Shown here: piece after piece, positions 16,836-25,895 of the stretch | How positions within the stretch are numbered: position 1 is the first letter of the stretch | Layout: every line of letters starts with the position of its first letter | NCBI GenBank assembly: GCA_003644265.1 | Contig: QNBX01000041.1 | Location: forward strand, 1 to 29,506 | Origin: Planctomycetota bacterium | GTDB taxonomy: Bacteria; Planctomycetota; B15-G4 | Length of the DNA: 29,506 nucleotides | Direction of reading: 5' to 3' | The notes under the pieces: model-generated | Told to the model about the DNA's origin: nothing | What the model saw: the letters and a program-made list of their open reading frames with translations, nothing else | The model's database searches: none | Position numbers and translations under genes: made by a program

Positions 16836-18185
16836 ATGAGCCCCTCCCCACGCACACTCCGGATCTTGCTGCAGTTCGCGTGCGTCTGCGTGCTGGCGGC
16901 TGGTGCCAGGTCCCAGGCCCCGGTGGGGCTGCCGCGCTCCACGGTGCTGCATCCGATCGATCCGCCCTGGGCCCTGCGCGAGCCCAACCGCGAGCTGCGC
17001 ATCGAGCGCGCCGCCTCCGGCGATCTCTCCAACGGCCGCCGGCTGGTCGAGGCCGTCGCGGCGCTGAAGCCCGGCGACCGCCTGCGCATCGGCGCCGGCA
17101 CCTGGTCGGTGCCGTCCAAGTTCGTCGTCGACCTGGTGGGCACGGCCGAGCTGCCCATCTGGATCGAGTCCCGCCCGGGCGACCGCGTGATCATCACGCG
17201 CCCTGACGCCAAGCAGAACGTGATGGACGTGGGCAGCCGCGGGCCCACGCGCTTCCTCGTCATCCGCGGGCTTGAGTTCACCGGCGGCTCGGCGGGCGTG
17301 CGCCTGCACGACTGCGAGGACGTGTGGTTCGACGGCAACGAGGTGCACCACATCAGGGACGGCGCCCTGACCGCCAACACGGCCCACACCGCGCGCCTGC
17401 ACATCACGCGCAACCACCTGCACCACACCGGCGGTTATGGCGAGGGCATGTACCTGGGTGCCAACAAGGGGCAGTGGGTCATGAACTCATCCGTCGTGGC
17501 GCTCAACCATGTGCATGACTGCGGCGGCCGGCAGGGCGACGGGATCGAGCTCAAGCAGGGCAGCTGGGGCAACTGGATCGTGGGCAACATCGTGCACGAC
17601 ACCAACTACCCCTGTCTGCTGGTGTACGGCACCGGAGGCAAGCCGCCCAACCTGATCGAGCGCAACATCTGCTGGGGCACGCCGACCAACGTCATGCAGG
17701 TGCAGGGCGAGGCCGTGGTGCGCAACAACCTGCTGATCAACGGGGGCATCGGCTTCCACACCCACGACCACCAGGGCAAGACGCGTGAGCTCGTGGTCGT
17801 GCACAACACCATCGTGACCTCGGGCGTGGGCGCCAATCTGTCTTCGTGGAGCGGGCGCGAGGGCATGGTCTTGGCCAACAACGCCGTCTACAGCCGCAAG
17901 GGGCCGGCCGTGCGCTGCGAGAAGGGCAGCGTTGGCGTGCGCTTCGGCGGCAACGTGGTGCACGGCGAGGTGCTCGGTGCGGGGCCGGAGGGCTTCTCGA
18001 AGGGGCGCGGGATCGATGACTTCCGCGGGCTGGATTGGACCGGGCTCACGCGCGACCCGACCCCGGTGCCGGGCAGCCCGCTAGTGGACACGGGGCTGGC
18101 CGCGTTTGCCACCTGGGACGACCTCTACGAACGCGAGCGCGGCACCCTGGTGGACGTGGGCTGCGTCGAACTCGAGCTGCACTGA
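16836..18185 (+). CDS. Secreted right-handed parallel beta-helix protein
   Basis: A 449-residue protein with a signal peptide (hydrophobic LLQFACVCVLAAG, cleavage after ARSQA), so exported. After a lead-in (LVEAVAALKPGDRLRIGAGTW), which is the usual entry strand of such proteins, repeats of about 22-30 residues follow. They carry N-x-[VIF] ladders: FDGNEVHHI, ITRNHLHHT, ALNHVHDC, VGNIVHDT, IERNICWG, VRNNLLIN, VVHNTIV and LANNAVY. This is the PbH1/pectate-lyase-like right-handed helix. Catalytic residues for polysaccharide lyase or hydrolase activity cannot be assigned. Such proteins often bind or cut polysaccharides, or act as adhesins. No Shine-Dalgarno is seen. Confidence 0.88.
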   Translation: MSPSPRTLRILLQFACVCVLAAGARSQAPVGLPRSTVLHPIDPPWALREPNRELRIERAASGDLSNGRRLVEAVAALKPGDRLRIGAGTWSVPSKFVVDLVGTAELPIWIESRPGDRVIITRPDAKQNVMDVGSRGPTRFLVIRGLEFTGGSAGVRLHDCEDVWFDGNEVHHIRDGALTANTAHTARLHITRNHLHHTGGYGEGMYLGANKGQWVMNSSVVALNHVHDCGGRQGDGIELKQGSWGNWIVGNIVHDTNYPCLLVYGTGGKPPNLIERNICWGTPTNVMQVQGEAVVRNNLLINGGIGFHTHDHQGKTRELVVVHNTIVTSGVGANLSSWSGREGMVLANNAVYSRKGPAVRCEKGSVGVRFGGNVVHGEVLGAGPEGFSKGRGIDDFRGLDWTGLTRDPTPVPGSPLVDTGLAAFATWDDLYERERGTLVDVGCVELELH

Positions 18186-18202
18186 GCTCCGCCAGCGCCT
18201 GC

Positions 18203-18208
18203 TAGACT
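18203..18208 (+). promoter_or_regulatory. Candidate -10 element (TAGACT)
   Basis: TAGACT in the context GCGCCTGC-TAGACT-CTGCGG, 35 nt before the ATG at 18244, in the 58-nt gap after the beta-helix gene. No recognisable -35. Confidence 0.4.
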
Positions 18209-18243
18209 CTGCGGCCCTTCGCCCCACGATGTGAGCCGCTCCC

Positions 18244-19065
18244 ATGATGTCCCTGTTGTCCGCTGCAACTCTGACCCTGGCGCTGTGTTCTCCCGCGCTG
18301 GACATCACCGAGGAGTACCAGCGCCTGTTCGCCGTGGGCGATGAGGCCGGCATGGCCCAGCTGTGGCTCGCCAATCCCGGTGCCATCCTGGTGACCATTG
18401 ACGCGGACCTCGAGGCCGGCCTGGCCACCTGGGAGCAGTCGCCCGCCAACCCGGACGCCGAGGCCGTGGCCGCCTTGCACGATCGCGCGCTGTGGGCTGC
18501 TGAGGTGGCCAGCCGCGCCACCGGCCACCCGATCTTTGCGGACTATGCCAGCGCCTTCGTGGGCTTTACGACCGATCAGAAGCGGGACTTCCGCGCGGGC
18601 CAGCAGGCCTTCGGCAAGGCGCGCGCGGCCGCCGGCGCGCGAGATCTGGAGGCCGCCCTCGCCGCCGCGCGGGAGTGCCGTGATCTGGCGCTGCCGTTGG
18701 GCGACTGGTGGGGCGGGGCCATGGGGCTCGCCATGGAGGGACAGATGTTGCTGCAGCTCGACCGCGCGGCCGAGGCCATCACGCCGCTGGAGCAGGCGCG
18801 GCTGATCTACGCCGACCTGGGCCTGTCGGGCAGCGAGTACGGGGTGCTGGTGGCGCTGGCTGACGCCCTGGCGACCTTGGAGCGTTGGCCGCGCACGCGC
18901 GTGGCGGCCGATCACGCCGTAGCCTTGGCTCGCAGCCTGGGGGACGCGGACGGGCTGGCACGGCTGCTCGCTCGGCGCCGCGAGGCCGAGCGGGCCCTGG
19001 GCCTGGACGACGCGGCTCAGGCCACGGCCGATGAGCTGGCGGCTCTGCCCGGAGCGGACGGCTGA
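18244..19065 (+). CDS. Exported alpha-helical repeat (TPR-like) protein
   Basis: A 273-residue protein of unknown function. A short hydrophobic N-terminus (MMSLLSAATLTLALCSPAL) looks like a signal peptide; the Cys is not in a good lipobox. The rest is Ala/Leu-rich helical sequence. Segments such as AARECRDLALPLGDWWGGAMGL and AITPLEQARLIYADLG have the spacing of TPR-like repeats (about residues 115-260). Comparable modules in planctomycetes and myxobacteria precede CHAT proteases, but this protein ends after the repeats. No Shine-Dalgarno is seen; a second ATG follows immediately. It converges on the caspase-domain gene, with 111 nt between them. Confidence 0.75.
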   Translation: MMSLLSAATLTLALCSPALDITEEYQRLFAVGDEAGMAQLWLANPGAILVTIDADLEAGLATWEQSPANPDAEAVAALHDRALWAAEVASRATGHPIFADYASAFVGFTTDQKRDFRAGQQAFGKARAAAGARDLEAALAAARECRDLALPLGDWWGGAMGLAMEGQMLLQLDRAAEAITPLEQARLIYADLGLSGSEYGVLVALADALATLERWPRTRVAADHAVALARSLGDADGLARLLARRREAERALGLDDAAQATADELAALPGADG

Positions 19066-19160
19066 CGTCGCGCTGAGGTCCGCCTCGGAGAACGATCGCT
19101 GGGGCCCGGCGTGGCACGAGCCGCGCCGAGGTCGCGCGCCGAGGTCCGCGCCGCAGCCGC

Positions 19161-19180
19161 GGCGACCTAAGGCGACCTAA
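19161..19180. repeat. 10-bp tandem duplication at the end of the caspase-domain gene
   Basis: GGCGACCTAA occurs twice in a row (19161-19170 and 19171-19180). On the minus strand the inner copy carries the TAG stop of the caspase-domain gene, and the outer copy lies just beyond it. Confidence 0.8.
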
Positions 19181-22100
19181 GGCGTCTCCACCAGCTTGAA
19201 CACCGGCCGGAAGCCCAGGTTCTTGAGCGAGAACTCGGGCGGCAGCTCCACCCGGCGTGCGCTGCGCGCGTCGTCGGGCGAGGCGTTGTAGCCACCGCCC
19301 CGGGCGACGCGGTTGTCGCGCGTGCGCCCCAGCTTGTTCCACTTCATGGAGCTGTAGCCGCCGTAGGGATTGGCGCACCACTCCGAGACGTTGCCGTGCA
19401 TGTCGTGCAGCCCGAAGGCATTGGCCGGGTGGCTGGCTGCGGGCAGCGGACCCTGGGAGAAGCTGCGGCTGATGGTCGCCGCGCTCAGGGCGTGGCCGGT
19501 CCAGAAGGGTGTGCTCGTGCCGGCGCGGCAGGCCCACTCCCACTGCGCTTCGGTGGGGAGTTGCAGCCCTGCGGCCTTGCACCAGTCGTGGGCCCCGCGC
19601 CAGGTCATGCCCTGTACGGGCAGGCCCTCGCCGCGGGCGCTGGAGGGGTCGTGGGCGCCCAGACGAGCCCAGGCGTCCTGAGTGCACTCCGTGCTGGCCA
19701 TCAAGAACGGTTCGAGCAGCATGCCGTGCAGCGTCTCGTCGAGCCGCCGCTCGCGCTCGCCGTCGGGGCTGCCGATCTGCGCGCGTCCTCCGGGGATCAG
19801 CATGAACTCGAGGCCCGTGGGCCGGTGCTCGAAGGAGACCATCCAGTGGGCCTGCTCGCCTGCGCTGTGACGTTCGACCCGGCGGAACGCGAAGGCGTCC
19901 CCCAGCTCGGGCCAGATCAGGTGCAGGTTGCGGCCCAGGGCCTCGGCGCTGGCCTGATCCAGGCGGGCCCAGCGTGTGCGAGCCGCGAGGGCCTCGTGCG
20001 CCTGACCCAGCAGGGCTTCCAGGCGCCGTGATTCACTGGCGCGGGCGGCCTCCACTTCGAGCAGCAGCCGGTCGATCTCTGCGGCGTCGGCGTGCTCGAT
20101 CGCGTGGGCTTGCGTCAGCAGTTCCGCGGCGTCGTCCAGGCGCCCGGAGGCCAGGGCGGAGCGGGCGCGCGACGACTGCTCGCGCCAGCGTCGCTCCCCG
20201 GCACGACGTGGGAAGCCGGCCACGCTCTCGGGCTCGGCGCGCCGCACCGCCGGGTCCTGCCGCAGCTGCTCGATGCGGCTGGTGACCAGCGTGTCGTACT
20301 CCCACGCGCGCAGGTAGGCGTTGAACGAGCCCACCATGTCGCCGGCTTGGTAGCGCTCGGCGCCGATGCGGTTGTTCTTGGCGAACAAGTCCTCGCCCAC
20401 GGCCCGGTTCTGGCTGGTGATCTCGGCCCAGTAGTACGGGTTGGCGCCGGACTCCAGGGCCAGGGTGAAGGACTCCCAGGCGCGCTCCAGGTCGCCGCGG
20501 GCGAGGGCGTCCATCGCCTCGCGGTAGGCCTCGCGGCAGGCGCGGGGGATGGACTCGCGGTCCATGCGCGCGGCCATGTCGGCGCTGTCCTCCGGCGGGA
20601 GCACCGCGCGGGCGGAGCTGAGCGCCACCGCCGCCGCGTCCCAGTCGTCGTTCTCCAGGGCCTGCTCGAAGCGCGCCTCGAACCAGTCGCGGTGGGCCTG
20701 GCGCAGCTGGGCGCGGATGGACGCTCGGTCGAATCCGGCGGCCTCGCCGTAGCTGTCGGCCTGCGCGAGACGGCCGACGGCGCGCTGGTACTCGCCCCGG
20801 CCGTGCAACTCGGCGGCGTCCGCTAGCAGCCACGCGCCATACACAGTCAGCACGCGCGGGTCGCCCATGACGCCCGAGGCGGAGAGGGCGTCGATGGCCC
20901 CGGAGACATCGCCGCGCTGGCGCAGGTGCTCAGCCTGCTCGACGGCGTCGGCCAGGGCCAGCTCGTGGCGCAGCTCGGTCATGGCGGCTTGAGCGCCCGT
21001 GCGCACGCGGCCAGCCTGCATCAGCGAGTCGATGTCAGCCAGGGCCCGGCCGTACTTCTGGTCCGCCACCAGCGGGGCGATCTCGGCGTAGAAGGCCTGG
21101 GCGTTGCGGTCCACGAAGGCGTCGGCGCCCAGCGAGGCCAGGTCGAAGTTGAGCGTCAGGCTGCCCACGGCCGCGGCCCGCGCGCCGCCGCCCACGATGG
21201 CCTCGGCGGCGGCGGCGTCGAGCGTGCTGAAGCCGAAGTCGAACACGCTCACGCTCATGCCGTCGGCGGTGCGGGTGGTGCTGTGCATATCCGCCAGGTC
21301 GAACTCGCGCACGACGCCGCCCTCGCCGCCGCCGGAGGGCGCCACCACCAGGCTGCGGCGCCCGCGTTCGCGCGGCACCTGCAGCTGCCAGCGCCCCGAG
21401 CGCGAGACGACCACGCGGGTGCTGTGGTGCTCGGCGATGAGGTCCTGGAAGCCGCCCTGCAGCTTGACCTCCGCCATGCCGGACCCGGGCAGCTGGACCA
21501 CGCCGGTGAGGATTACGAACTCCGGCAGCAGGCCCACGCGCACCGTTGCGCCCGAGCGCTCAGGTGGCAGCTGCAGCTCGGCCGTGCGCCAGAAGTAGCC
21601 GTCGGCCAGCACGCGCAAATCGTAGCCCTCGCTGCTGGCGGCCAGCCCGCTGAACGTGGCGCGGCCATCGCGGCCCGAGCCCAGCTGGCCGTTGAGCTCG
21701 ATGCGCGCGCCGGCGATGGGCCGGGGCGGGTCGCTGCTGGCGTCCACGGCCTCCACCGTCACCGTGAGGTTGGCCCGGTCCAGCAGCGTGATGTCGGCCG
21801 CGCCGCTGGCGATCTCAGGGCTGGAGTCCGGGTTGCGCGCGGCGATGCTGTCGCGTCCGGCCCGCAGCGCGGGCAGCAGGCTCACGCGCTGACCACGGGC
21901 CGTGTCGAGCGAGCGCGTCAGCAGCGCGGTGAAGTCGGCGGACGCGTCCGGTGCGGGCTGGCCCAGGGGCGCGCTGAAGGCCTCCACGTCCACGCGCGAC
22001 ACGTGGTTGCTGATGCGGCGCGGGGCCGAGCGCGTCTCGACCCGACAGGCGTCGAGGATCATGGCCGTGGCCAGGGAGCCGCCGTTGCGCGAGACCTCGC

Positions 22101-22704
22101 GGGAGGCGTCGGACAGCCAGCCCGTGAGCTGGTCATAGCGCAGGGTGTCGCTGTAGCCGCCGTCCTGCGCGACGGTGGACGCGCCGCTGCGATAGGTGAG
22201 CAGGCGCTGCTCCCCTCCGATCTCGAAGCCGTGTCCCACCCAGAGCGTGAGCAGTACGTTGCCGGGGCCCGACATGCCCGCGGTCAGATCGTCGAGCGTG
22301 CCCTGTACGTTGCGTGGGTAGACGCCGTCGCCCGAGAGCAGCTGCACGTCCTGCTCGCGGAAGCCGAGCCGCTCCACCAGCACGCGCTTCAGCTCGTCGG
22401 CCGAGCGACGGGCGAAGCGCAGGTTCCAGGCGCTCTCGGCGTACTCGTCGGCGGCCACCAACAGGGCCACCCGGCGTCCGCCGCCGGAGCGCGCGCTGCT
22501 CTGGGTCCACTGCAGAGCCGGCACGTCGAGCTCGATCTGCACCGGCCGCAGCGCCAGGGCGGCCGGGGACGGGGCGCGCTCGCTGGTCTCGGGCGAGCCG
22601 CGCTGGGCGGGGCGGGGCCGGGCGCTCCCCGGGCCGCCGCACGCGCCCCCGAGGGCCAGGGCCAGGGCCAGCAGAACCCACGTCGATTGGCGTGACATCA
22701 TCAT
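19177..22704 (-). CDS. Large lipoprotein: caspase domain, beta/helical-repeat middle, C-terminal SUMF1 domain
   Basis: A 1175-residue exported protein. The N-terminus has a lipoprotein signal (VLLALALALGGAC). The caspase-like C14 domain (about residues 75-270) has its catalytic dyad: H158 in WVGHG and C220 in ILDACR. Next come Ig/carboxypeptidase-regulatory-like beta segments (about 310-450), then a long helical region with TPR-like repeats (about 530-950). The SUMF1/FGE-sulfatase domain starts near residue 960 (MLIPGG at 968). It keeps TEAQWEWACRAG, MHGNVSEWC and GFRPV, but the paired cysteines of true formylglycine-generating enzyme (after RGGS) are absent (RGGGYNASPDDARSARR). It is thus probably a binding module. 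Three consecutive ATGs follow GAGGGAA; 22704 is the first. The partner gene ends 52 nt upstream. Confidence 0.9.
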   Translation of the reverse strand: MMMSRQSTWVLLALALALGGACGGPGSARPRPAQRGSPETSERAPSPAALALRPVQIELDVPALQWTQSSARSGGGRRVALLVAADEYAESAWNLRFARRSADELKRVLVERLGFREQDVQLLSGDGVYPRNVQGTLDDLTAGMSGPGNVLLTLWVGHGFEIGGEQRLLTYRSGASTVAQDGGYSDTLRYDQLTGWLSDASREVSRNGGSLATAMILDACRVETRSAPRRISNHVSRVDVEAFSAPLGQPAPDASADFTALLTRSLDTARGQRVSLLPALRAGRDSIAARNPDSSPEIASGAADITLLDRANLTVTVEAVDASSDPPRPIAGARIELNGQLGSGRDGRATFSGLAASSEGYDLRVLADGYFWRTAELQLPPERSGATVRVGLLPEFVILTGVVQLPGSGMAEVKLQGGFQDLIAEHHSTRVVVSRSGRWQLQVPRERGRRSLVVAPSGGGEGGVVREFDLADMHSTTRTADGMSVSVFDFGFSTLDAAAAEAIVGGGARAAAVGSLTLNFDLASLGADAFVDRNAQAFYAEIAPLVADQKYGRALADIDSLMQAGRVRTGAQAAMTELRHELALADAVEQAEHLRQRGDVSGAIDALSASGVMGDPRVLTVYGAWLLADAAELHGRGEYQRAVGRLAQADSYGEAAGFDRASIRAQLRQAHRDWFEARFEQALENDDWDAAAVALSSARAVLPPEDSADMAARMDRESIPRACREAYREAMDALARGDLERAWESFTLALESGANPYYWAEITSQNRAVGEDLFAKNNRIGAERYQAGDMVGSFNAYLRAWEYDTLVTSRIEQLRQDPAVRRAEPESVAGFPRRAGERRWREQSSRARSALASGRLDDAAELLTQAHAIEHADAAEIDRLLLEVEAARASESRRLEALLGQAHEALAARTRWARLDQASAEALGRNLHLIWPELGDAFAFRRVERHSAGEQAHWMVSFEHRPTGLEFMLIPGGRAQIGSPDGERERRLDETLHGMLLEPFLMASTECTQDAWARLGAHDPSSARGEGLPVQGMTWRGAHDWCKAAGLQLPTEAQWEWACRAGTSTPFWTGHALSAATISRSFSQGPLPAASHPANAFGLHDMHGNVSEWCANPYGGYSSMKWNKLGRTRDNRVARGGGYNASPDDARSARRVELPPEFSLKNLGFRPVFKLVETP

Positions 22705-22756
22705 GGTGTTCCCTCGCGTCGCGCGCCGCGGCCTCGTCGGCCCGCGGCGCGCGTGT

Positions 22757-24028
22757 TCATTCGTCGATCTGGTCCCAGCCCAGCACCTGGGCCCGGGCGC
22801 CTGGGCGCCGCAGCAGCTCCTGAAGCGTGTCGAGGCACTGTCGCAGGCGCCGCCTCTGGGCCATGTCGCCCCGCTCGCAGGCGCTCAGGTCGATGGGCGT
22901 GGGTGGCATGGCGAGCGGGCTGCAGGCCACGGCCAGCAGGCTCACCGGGCCGGGCACGAATTCCGTGGTGTCCACCCGGCCGAGTTCGGGGTCGTAGTAG
23001 TCGAGGTCGACGTCCAGGCGCCCCGTGGCCAGCTCGGCGCTGTCGTAGCTGGCCAGGACTCCGATGGACTGCCCGTCGAACCACACCAACAGCAGGGGCA
23101 GGTCGCGCGCGACGGCCCCGCGCACGCGCACCGCGTCGTGCACGCTGGCGCGGTCGTGGTCGGGCCGTAGCGCGAGCGCGCCCGGCGGCATGCGCGCGGC
23201 GCTGGAGAGCAGGGCCGCCACGTCCGCGTGGGGGTCGGCCAGGCGCTCCGCCAGCGTCGTGCGACGGGCGTCCAGGCGGGGGTCGCGCGGCTGCACCTGA
23301 CTGGCCCAGCGGTCCAGCACCAAGATGGCCGACTCCAGCTCGCCCTGACCCTCGTAGAGCGCCACGAGCTGCAGCAGGTCGTCAGCCCGGGTCTCCAGCT
23401 GGAACATGCGCTGGTAGGCCAGGTGCGCCGCCGGCACATCGCCGCGGCCCTCGGCGCGCGTCGCGAATTCGCGCAGACGAGGCAGGGGAGCGGGCGCCGT
23501 CATGAGTTCGTCGAGCACACGAGCGGGCTCGATCTGCTCGCGCGGGACGTACAGCTCGAGCTCCACGCGCACGCGGCCGTGCTGGGTCTGAAGGTCGACG
23601 ACGCGGTGCGTGGCGCCTGCGATGGAGACCTGCGCCGACTGCACCGATCCGACCTCGAAGTGCTCGTCGCCCGAGCTGGACATGACGTCGTACAGCCAGG
23701 CCTTGACCGCCGTACCCCGGCGGCGCGCGGCCTCGTCATGGGCCAGGGTCAGCGCCTGGCTGCGGGCCTGGGCCTCATCGCTGCCGAAGCCCACCCCGCG
23801 CACCGCCACGCAACCGGCGGGGGGCGCAGCGTCGCGACGCTGCACCTGGGCGCCCGGCCCTGCCGTGGGCAACGGGTCTGTGCCGATGGCCGCCCCCGGA
23901 GAGGTGCTGCCCGGGGGGCCGCCCGCGGGCGGCGTCTCTCCGGGAGCGGAGCAGCCCGGCCCGGACAGCAGCAGCGCTGCCAAGACCAGCGTCATGCCCT
24001 CGACGCATGCCGGCCGATTGGCGTCCAT
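22757..24028 (-). CDS. Exported LPP20/DUF4384-like protein, operon partner of the caspase lipoprotein
   Basis: A 423-residue protein. The ATG at 24028 follows GGGGGCAGG. A hydrophobic stretch (TLVLAALLLSGPGC) suggests export; the lipobox is not canonical. A Pro/Gly-rich linker leads to an LPP20/FlgT-N-like domain (about 73-160). It has the usual pattern of repeated AxxxAL helices then beta strands (GVGFGSDEAQARSQALTLAH; VELELYV). A short helical segment follows (about 170-250). The C-terminal part (about 280-375) resembles DUF4384: a LPLLLVWFDGQSIGVL core and a VPGPVSLLAVACSPLAMP segment. DUF4384 and caspase modules are often linked in bacteria, which fits the tandem arrangement. Family assignments are by eye. 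Confidence 0.75.
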   Translation of the reverse strand: MDANRPACVEGMTLVLAALLLSGPGCSAPGETPPAGGPPGSTSPGAAIGTDPLPTAGPGAQVQRRDAAPPAGCVAVRGVGFGSDEAQARSQALTLAHDEAARRRGTAVKAWLYDVMSSSGDEHFEVGSVQSAQVSIAGATHRVVDLQTQHGRVRVELELYVPREQIEPARVLDELMTAPAPLPRLREFATRAEGRGDVPAAHLAYQRMFQLETRADDLLQLVALYEGQGELESAILVLDRWASQVQPRDPRLDARRTTLAERLADPHADVAALLSSAARMPPGALALRPDHDRASVHDAVRVRGAVARDLPLLLVWFDGQSIGVLASYDSAELATGRLDVDLDYYDPELGRVDTTEFVPGPVSLLAVACSPLAMPPTPIDLSACERGDMAQRRRLRQCLDTLQELLRRPGARAQVLGWDQIDE

Positions 24029-24074
24029 GTCCTGCCCCCGAGACGGCTCGCCCGCTCCTGCGCGGGAGCCTCGC

Positions 24075-24080
24075 ATCATA
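24075..24080 (-). promoter_or_regulatory. Candidate -10 element (TATGAT) for the LPP20/caspase operon
   Basis: On the minus strand TATGAT lies 46 nt before the ATG at 24028, in a locally AT-richer patch. The -35 is unclear; TTGGGC (24101-24106) is 20 nt away. Confidence 0.4.
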
Positions 24081-24216
24081 TCCCAAACGCGTCCCGCGCT
24101 GCCCAAGCAGGCCGCCGCCGATGACGACGATGTCAGCGGCAGAGTCCGCCATCGGGCGCGGCTCCGGTTTGACCGGGTGAGGCTCGGGTGCGCGGGCGCG
24201 ACGGCCCCCGTTGGGC

Positions 24217-24244
24217 TTGTCATGGCGCCCGCGGTGACTACCAT
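24217..24244 (+). promoter_or_regulatory. Candidate sigma70-type promoter for the GldA-type operon
   Basis: TTGTCA (24217-24222) and TACCAT (24239-24244) are separated by 16 nt. This is one of the better -35/-10 pairs in the window. It would give a leader of about 125 nt before the ATG at 24379. Confidence 0.4.
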
Positions 24245-24378
24245 CCCACACTTGCGAGCGCCCTTGCGTGGGCGCATCCGTGATCCGCCTCCGGGCGGTT
24301 GTCGCGGCCCGGATCGAGGTCAGGGCCCACAGCAAGTCGTGAACCCTGAGAACGTCCCAAGGGAGAGGTCCCGGACCC

Positions 24379-25148
<770 letters not shown>

Positions 25149-25152
<4 letters not shown>

Positions 25153-25883
25153 ACATGACCGCGATCCTCTTCAAGCGCGAGCTGCGGGCCTACTTCGCCA
25201 CGCCGGTGGCCTTCGTGTTCCTGGTGGTGTTCCTGGTCCTGTGCGGCATCTTCAGCTTCCAGATGGGCGGCTTCTTCCAGCGCGGGCAGGCCGACATGGT
25301 GTCGCTCTTCCGCAGCCTGCCCATCCTGTACATGGTGCTGATCCCCGCCATCGGCATGCGGCTGTGGGCCGAGGAACGCCGCTCGGGCACGATCGAGATG
25401 CTCATGACCCTGCCCGTCTCGACCGCGCAGGCGGTGCTGGGCAAGTTCCTGGCGGCCTGGGCCTTCACGGGCGTGGCCCTGGCAGCCACCGTGCCGCTGT
25501 GGGTCACGGTCAACTACCTCGGGCAGCCGGACAACGGCGTCATCGTGGCCAGCTACCTGGGCGCCCTGCTCATGGCGGGTGCGTACCTCTCACTGTGCGC
25601 GTGCTTCTCGGCCCTGACCGACAACCAGGTCATCGCTTTCGTGTTGAGCGTGATGGTCTGCCTCGTGTTCACGCTGTGCGGAACGCGCGTCGTGATCGGC
25701 TACCTGTCGGGCCTGGCGCCGGCGGCCCTGCTGGACCTGATCACGTCGCTCAGCTTCATGAACCGCTTCGACGCCATCGTGCGCGGCGTGGTGGACGCGC
25801 GTGACGTGCTGTTCTTCTTGTCGTTCATGGCCCTGGGCATGTTCGCCAACGTCGTCATCATCGATCGCAGCAAGGCTCGCTGA
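25149..25883 (+). CDS. GldF-type ABC-2 permease
   Basis: Six-helix inner-membrane permease of 244 residues, the usual size. The N-terminal ILFKRELRAYFATPVAFVFLVVF is the typical GldF start, and AEERRSGTIEMLMTLPVS is the conserved ABC-2 coupling region after the second helix. It ends in FFLSFMALGMFANVVIIDRSKA. Start at ATG 25149, overlapping the ATPase stop. The GldG-like gene follows after a 12-nt gap. Confidence 0.92.
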
Positions 25884-25895
25884 GGAGCGCGGGAC

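Larger units (their letters stand above)
24029..24378. other. Divergent intergenic region of 350 nt
   Basis: Separates the LPP20/caspase operon from the GldA-type operon. It holds a minus-strand -10 candidate (24075-24080), a plus-strand promoter candidate (24217-24244), and a long leader ending in CCAAGGGAGAGG before the ATG at 24379. I see no coding frame that I trust and no RNA gene. Confidence 0.5.

Noticed and set aside
18244..19065. CHAT protease N-terminal half
   Set aside because: Only helical repeats are present before the stop; no His or Cys protease motif follows in any frame.
19066..19176. Terminator between the convergent genes
   Set aside because: Repeated GAGGTC-type words are present, but the best hairpin has a mismatch and there is no T-run.
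20926..22695. 589-codon plus-strand frame opposite the caspase domain
   Set aside because: Antisense shadow of a gene with recognisable catalytic motifs.
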